The notes under the pieces: model-generated
What the model saw: only the letters and a program-made list of their open reading frames with translations
Told to the model about the DNA's origin: nothing
Database searches by the model: none
Shown here: positions 62,863 through 64,000 of the stretch, piece by piece
Layout: each line of letters opens with the position of its first letter
Numbering within the stretch: the stretch's first letter is position 1
Made by a program: the position numbers and the translations under genes
Assembly: GCF_009711225.1 (NCBI RefSeq)
Contig: NZ_WMIE01000019.1
Coordinates: 1-64,000, forward strand
Length of the DNA: 64,000 nucleotides
From: Paracoccus aestuariivivens
Lineage (GTDB): Bacteria > Pseudomonadota > Alphaproteobacteria > Rhodobacterales > Rhodobacteraceae
Direction of reading: 5' to 3'

Positions 62863-63897
62863 ATGAGCAAGAACGACCCGACCCCGCGTGTGGCGCCGAA
62901 CGCCTCGTCCCAAAAGGTGACGATGGCCTCGATCGCGCGCCTTGCGGGGGTGACGCAGCCGACGGTCTCGCGGGCGTTCAACCACCCCGAGATGCTGCAA
63001 CCCGAGACGCTGGCCCGCATCATGGAAGCGGTGCGCCAAACCGGCTATGTTCCCAACATGGTCGCAAGCAGTCTGGTGTCACGCAAAACCCATCTGCTGG
63101 CCGCCATCGTCCCCATGCTCAGCAATGTGGTTTATACGTCCTTCTTGCGGGTATTCTCGGCGCGGGCGCGGGATGCCGGCTATCAGACCATGGTGTTCGA
63201 AAGCGGCTTTTCCACCGAGGAAGAGGAACGTCTGGTCGAAATGGCTCTGGCCAGACGGCCTGACGGAATCCTGCTGACCGGCGTTTCGCATTCGAAAATC
63301 TGCCGCCTGCGCCTGAAATCCGCCGCCATTCCCGTGGCCGAGGTCTGGGATCTGCACGACAACCCGATCGACTTCTGTGTGGGTTTTTCGCACAGCAAAG
63401 GCACGCAGCATGTCGCCGATTACCTGCTTTGCAAGGGATATCGGCGTTTCGCCGTTATCTCGGCCAATGACGAACGCGCGCTGTCGCGCGAAGGCATCTT
63501 CGGCGCGGCGATCTCGGCGGCGGGATTGCCCGCGGCCCTTTGTCACCACCTGCCCGGACCCGCCAGCATCGGCGAAGGGCGCAAGGCGTTTGCATCCTTG
63601 CTGGCGCAGGGTTTCGATAAAGGGGCGATATTCTGCAGCTCGGACCTGATCGCGCATGGCGTTCTGGTCGAGGCCTCGGTCCGCGCCATCGACGTGCCCG
63701 GTCAGATCGCAGTCATGGGCTTTGGCGATCAGGATTTCGCGGCCCAGATCGTGCCGCCCCTGACCACGCTCAATATCGACCGCGCCCTGATGGGAGACGA
63801 GGCGGCGCGGCTGCTCATCGACCGGATCGAGGGTCGCGAGCCCGAAAATCGCGTCGTCGATCTGGGCTTCCGCATCGTCGAACGCGCGACGGTCTGA
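62863..63897 (+). CDS. LacI-family transcriptional regulator
   Basis: 344 aa. The HTH and hinge (about 18-75) read TMASIARLAGVTQPTVSRAFNHP and RIMEAVRQTGYVPNMVASSL, GntR(LacI)-type. The periplasmic-binding-like effector domain follows, with PDGILLTGV, GFSHSKGTQHVADYLL and CSSDLIAHGVL. It is on the same strand as tctCBA, and may act on the TGCAT array before tctC; other targets may lie to the right of the window. Confidence 0.92.
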   Translation: MSKNDPTPRVAPNASSQKVTMASIARLAGVTQPTVSRAFNHPEMLQPETLARIMEAVRQTGYVPNMVASSLVSRKTHLLAAIVPMLSNVVYTSFLRVFSARARDAGYQTMVFESGFSTEEEERLVEMALARRPDGILLTGVSHSKICRLRLKSAAIPVAEVWDLHDNPIDFCVGFSHSKGTQHVADYLLCKGYRRFAVISANDERALSREGIFGAAISAAGLPAALCHHLPGPASIGEGRKAFASLLAQGFDKGAIFCSSDLIAHGVLVEASVRAIDVPGQIAVMGFGDQDFAAQIVPPLTTLNIDRALMGDEAARLLIDRIEGREPENRVVDLGFRIVERATV

Positions 63898-63926
63898 TCC
63901 GGCGACTTTCCGCCCGTCCGGATTTT
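63897..63926 (+). terminator. Weak terminator after the LacI gene
   Basis: 6-bp stem ATCCGG / CCGGAT with a 15-nt loop followed by TTT, overlapping the last base of the stop codon. The remaining bases to 64000 show no gene I can support. Confidence 0.35.
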
Positions 63927-64000
63927 GACCCGACGGAACTTGCAACCATTCCGTGGTCGCGGGGTTGGAACAGCTCGAACCGGACCTTTTCCGGATCCGG

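Noticed and set aside
1..64000. CRISPR array, insertion sequence, prophage, rRNA, tRNA, replication origin
   Set aside because: No regularly spaced direct repeats, transposase or integrase motifs, flanking inverted repeats or RNA gene consensus seen by eye on either strand. A tool-based scan could still find a divergent one.

Overview
The window looks like chromosomal or large secondary-replicon DNA from an alphaproteobacterium, most likely a Rhodobacteraceae member close to Paracoccus/Rhodobacter. The reasons are high GC with strong GC3 bias, an smo/mtl-type polyol ABC operon, a BacA/YddA-like fused ABC protein, TTT (Tct) transporters, KpsMTE-type capsule export, and a YciA, SleB and Lrp gene mix typical of that group. 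No rRNA, tRNA, CRISPR array, insertion sequence, phage gene or replication origin was found. Almost everything is uptake, catabolism and its local regulator; the only near-housekeeping block is the queuosine operon.

Layout: (1) 0.1-6.4 kb, minus strand: ferric-siderophore uptake, with binding protein, two permeases, ATPase and TonB receptor. (2) 7.1-14.6 kb: a BacA/YddA-like ABC protein, a GH3 beta-glucosidase and a GH144-like glycoamylase-domain protein on the plus strand, facing an alpha/beta-hydrolase and GH15 glucoamylase pair on the minus strand. None of these hydrolases has a signal peptide. (3) 14.7-19 kb: exported arylsulfatase, small membrane protein, outer-membrane barrel, and a secreted-protein gene broken by an amber codon. 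(4) 19-25 kb, minus strand: capsule export (KpsE, KpsT, KpsM) with a glycosyltransferase-pyruvyltransferase fusion and a GT25-like protein. (5) 25-27 kb: Lrp-type regulator with a divergent 87-aa gene, SleB-like lipoprotein, YciA thioesterase. (6) 27.2-40.1 kb: polyol utilisation. A SorC-type regulator is divergent from an operon of binding protein, two permeases, a 62-aa membrane protein, Zn-dependent polyol dehydrogenase, ATPase, mannitol 2-dehydrogenase and xylulokinase. A convergent operon holds a PfkB kinase and three SDRs resembling galactitol, ribitol and D-threitol/arabitol dehydrogenases. (7) 40.2-44.8 kb: aldo-keto reductase and MFS pump opposite a LysR regulator, then a POT peptide transporter. 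(8) 45-49 kb: galactarate dehydratase and its MFS transporter, divergent from a GntR/FCD regulator. (9) 49.3-53.9 kb: YaiI-family protein, IclR regulator, MHS transporter and GMC oxidoreductase. (10) 53.9-56.1 kb, minus strand: queC-queD-queE-queF. (11) 56.3-59.6 kb: gamma-glutamyltransferase with an SBF-like transporter, divergent from a GntR/FCD regulator. (12) 59.8-63.9 kb: TctC-TctB-TctA and a LacI regulator.

The best candidates for something undescribed are the BacA-like transporter paired with apparently cytoplasmic glucan hydrolases, a three-way-junction-like leader upstream of queC, and the glycosyltransferase-pyruvyltransferase fusion in the capsule operon. Several regulatory DNA patterns are unusually regular, notably helically phased TGCAT repeats before tctC and paired GTATAC sites before the 58.9-kb GntR gene. 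All functional calls rest on reading motifs and remembered family features; no database search was run.
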